DNA of 6,626 nt, taken from assembly GCA_044433365.1 (NCBI GenBank), contig JAWXTR010000129.1, positions 1 through 6,626 on the forward strand, in the 5' to 3' direction. Source of the stretch: CAMQVM01 sp044433365 (GTDB lineage: Bacteria; Bacteroidota; Bacteroidia; Bacteroidales; Rikenellaceae). Below the pieces are notes generated by a model. It ran no database searches. It was not told where the DNA came from and worked only from the letters and a program-made list of their open reading frames with translations. The position numbers and the translations under genes are program-made. This document shows, piece after piece, positions 5,772 to 6,626 of the stretch (positions within the stretch are counted from its first letter, which is position 1; every line of letters begins with the position of its first letter).

Positions 5772-5816
5772 ATTATAGGTTGCATCAAAAAAAGGCGTTA
5801 TAATACAACCTATAAT
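5772..5816 (-). promoter_or_regulatory. Hairpin in the 5' leader of the GH2 gene
   Basis: ATTATAGGTTG (5772-5782) and CAACCTATAAT (5806-5816) are perfectly complementary over 11 bp. A further wobble and a C-G pair extend the stem to 13, and the loop is 23 nt. Given the promoter at 5839-5869, the hairpin would begin about 15-20 nt after the transcription start, leaving about 56 nt before the start codon. Roles in mRNA stability or as a protein target, or an operator at DNA level, are all possible; the sequence alone does not decide. Confidence 0.55.
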
Positions 5817-5838
5817 TGTTTACTACCAATTATCACTA

Positions 5839-5869
5839 CAAATATAAGAAATTTGACAATAAGAGCAAA
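5839..5869 (-). promoter_or_regulatory. Bacteroides-type promoter for the GH2 gene
   Basis: On the minus strand TTTG (5869-5866), 19 nt and TATATTTG (5846-5839) match the Bacteroidota consensus exactly. Both hexamer-like elements and the spacing are the same as in the tatA promoter. Transcription would start near 5833, giving a leader of about 118 nt with a hairpin and the half element E4. Confidence 0.75.
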
Positions 5870-5970
5870 ATTTTATTACTATTTTTCGGTACTTTGAAAT
5901 TTTAGGAGGTTTTTAACTAAGCAAAATATTGAATCGGTTTGTAAATTTTTTAATATTTGATTTTTTTTAT

Positions 5971-5978
5971 TAGTTTTG
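5971..5978 (+). promoter_or_regulatory. Likely -7 element for the structured RNA
   Basis: TAGTTTTG fits TAnnTTTG and ends 4 nt before the first base of the closing stem of the RNA that follows, so the predicted start coincides with the stem. The -33 box is poor: only TTTT lies at the right distance, while true TTTG words sit at 5938-5941 and 5956-5959. Confidence 0.5.
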
Positions 5979-5982
5979 TGGT

Positions 5983-6150
5983 GACTTTCATATCAGAAGA
6001 GGTGGGGAAACCTGCCTTTATTTTAGGCACAGCCATTATTATGGTTGTGTCCAATTATATCCGCACGTGGTTTCGCCCCCGTGTGGTGTGCTAATGTACC
6101 CACTGCCTCTTCTGGTGAAAGTCAACGGGTCAGCGAAATCACTTTTTTTT
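5983..6150 (+). ncRNA. Structured non-coding RNA candidate, unknown family
   Basis: A closing stem joins GACTTTCA (5983-5990) to TGAAAGTC (6116-6123). After a small internal loop it continues with CAGAAGAGG (5994-6002) against CCTCTTCTG (6106-6114), possibly extended by TGGG/CCCA (6003-6006, 6099-6102). Inside are two strong hairpins: 6026-6036 with 6041-6051 (11 pairs, loop TATT) and 6061-6067 with 6080-6086 plus GG/CC. A -7 element ends at 5978 and a run of eight T lies at 6143-6150, so start, fold and end agree on the plus strand. The domain is more GC-rich than the flanks. A long closing stem around a branched centre recalls 6S RNA, but no diagnostic sequence was recognised. It could instead be a leader of the small gene at 6188. 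SRP RNA, tmRNA and RNase P RNA do not fit. Confidence 0.7.
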
Positions 6151-6187
6151 CGTTGCTCGAATTTATTAACTTTCTAATATTAAGGCA

Positions 6188-6481
6188 ATGGATAGAAGAG
6201 TAGAATTTAACACGGTTACCAAATTTGAACTTTCTAAAGAGGAATTAACCCACCTCTACACACTTATGTCGCTCGTACAATTTCCCTATGATTGCGACCC
6301 AACGTACAGAGAAGATGCACTTATCCGCAGACTCTGCAATGAATTTAATCGATTTAATATTGAAATAACAAAGGCGTGTGAAAACGACCCTAACAACCTC
6401 GTATTGAGCCAAATTCGCAACTACATACAACGTCATTATGGATTTTTAAAAAGAATTAATAAAGAGCATAAGCAGGAGTAG
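6188..6481 (+). CDS. Small protein of unknown function, 97 aa
   Basis: I do not recognise this family. The 97-residue product is soluble and strongly charged, with no signal peptide or membrane segment. It looks mainly helical: residues 14-33, about 42-62 and 72-94 have helix-like patterns, with the basic stretch IQRHYGFLKRINKEHK near the end. Three cysteines (36, 50, 64) show no metal-site spacing. The composition looks like a real protein rather than a chance frame. The only ribosome-site hint is TAAGG two bases before the ATG, and TAACTTTC (6167-6174) is a poor -7 match. It lies 38 nt beyond the T run that ends the structured RNA and on the same strand, so the RNA may be its leader. No neighbour explains its role. 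Confidence 0.65.
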   Translation: MDRRVEFNTVTKFELSKEELTHLYTLMSLVQFPYDCDPTYREDALIRRLCNEFNRFNIEITKACENDPNNLVLSQIRNYIQRHYGFLKRINKEHKQE

Positions 6482-6544
6482 TTTTACACTACTTACCTAG
6501 AAAATAGGCTCATTCCCAAAATATGTTTTCGCCCCCAGCTGTAG

Positions 6545-6565
6545 AGACGTAGCCCTGCTACGTCT
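6545..6565. repeat. Short perfect palindrome, REP-like
   Basis: AGACGTAGC (6545-6553) and GCTACGTCT (6557-6565) are perfectly complementary over 9 bp around the loop CCT. It is GC-rich against an AT-rich background and has no following T tract, so it is not a typical terminator. Palindromes of this GACGTAGC type are, from memory, scattered between genes in many bacteria, so it may be an extragenic repeat. The remaining flank to the window edge shows nothing clear. Confidence 0.55.
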
Positions 6566-6626
6566 GAAAACAACTCCCGATTTGTTCTAAAAACCTTTTA
6601 AATAAAACGACACCTTATACTGTTAC

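Noticed and set aside
5904..5910. AGGAGGT on the plus strand as a ribosome-binding site
   Set aside because: No start codon lies at a suitable distance and Bacteroidota rarely rely on such sites.
6004..6016. Cobalamin riboswitch, because GGGGAAACCTGCC resembles the B12 box
   Set aside because: The B12 box should lie at the 3' end of a large aptamer; here it is near the 5' end of the fold and the other conserved cobalamin elements are missing.
5983..6150. Retron RNA, because of the long terminal inverted repeat
   Set aside because: No reverse transcriptase is next to it; the following gene encodes only 97 residues of unrelated type.
6245..6436. Minus-strand frame opposite the 97-aa gene
   Set aside because: The plus-strand frame is longer, better balanced in composition and fits the upstream RNA; the minus frame has no support.
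6571..6590. AACTCCC and GTTCTAA as a scrambled copy of the element ends
   Set aside because: Two 7-bp matches in AT-rich DNA without a palindrome of the right layout or a duplication are not enough.

Overview
The window is AT-rich and looks like a chromosomal piece of a gut-type Bacteroidota, probably order Bacteroidales. Three things support this. Two promoters match the Bacteroides pattern exactly (TTTG, 19 nt, TAnnTTTG). The secreted enzymes carry signal peptides ending in TAQ. The gene mix of Tat exporter, GH2 hydrolase, carbohydrate-esterase-like hydrolase and Tat-exported sugar-isomerase-like TIM barrel is typical of the group. No species is assigned.

Layout, left to right. 1-398 has no gene but holds two unusual arrays: 13 copies of CTGRG spaced 10-11 bp (183-314) and 8 perfect heptamers CTAWTCY (345-400). 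A terminator-like hairpin (318-346) lies between them. Five genes then read leftwards on the minus strand. In transcription order they are a secreted GH2 glycosidase (5715-3925), a secreted alpha/beta hydrolase resembling carbohydrate acetyl/feruloyl esterases (3709-2858), tatA (2644-2423), tatC (2173-1355) and a Tat-exported sugar-isomerase-like protein (1280-399). A promoter sits upstream of the GH2 gene and an almost identical one upstream of tatA, so two transcription units are likely. Right of the GH2 promoter the plus strand carries a candidate structured RNA of about 170 nt (5983-6150) and a 97-residue protein of unknown function (6188-6481). A short palindrome lies at 6545-6565.

How it fits together: tatA and tatC make a minimal two-component twin-arginine translocase, and the next gene encodes an obvious cargo with an RRDFLK signal, so exporter and substrate appear to be made together. 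The GH2 enzyme and the esterase-like hydrolase carry Sec signals and would act together on a decorated glycan in the periplasm or at the cell surface.

The most interesting structure is a family of miniature palindromic elements with shared ends (GGGGAGTTCTAA on the left, TTAGAAGTTCCC on the right). Two copies (161 bp and 43 bp) are each flanked by a 5-bp direct repeat (TTTAG, TTATG), as expected after transposition. A third, degraded copy looks like an internal deletion of the large one, and a fourth is a left end only. Three of them fill the three non-coding gaps of the tat transcription unit, where they would fold into hairpins in the mRNA.
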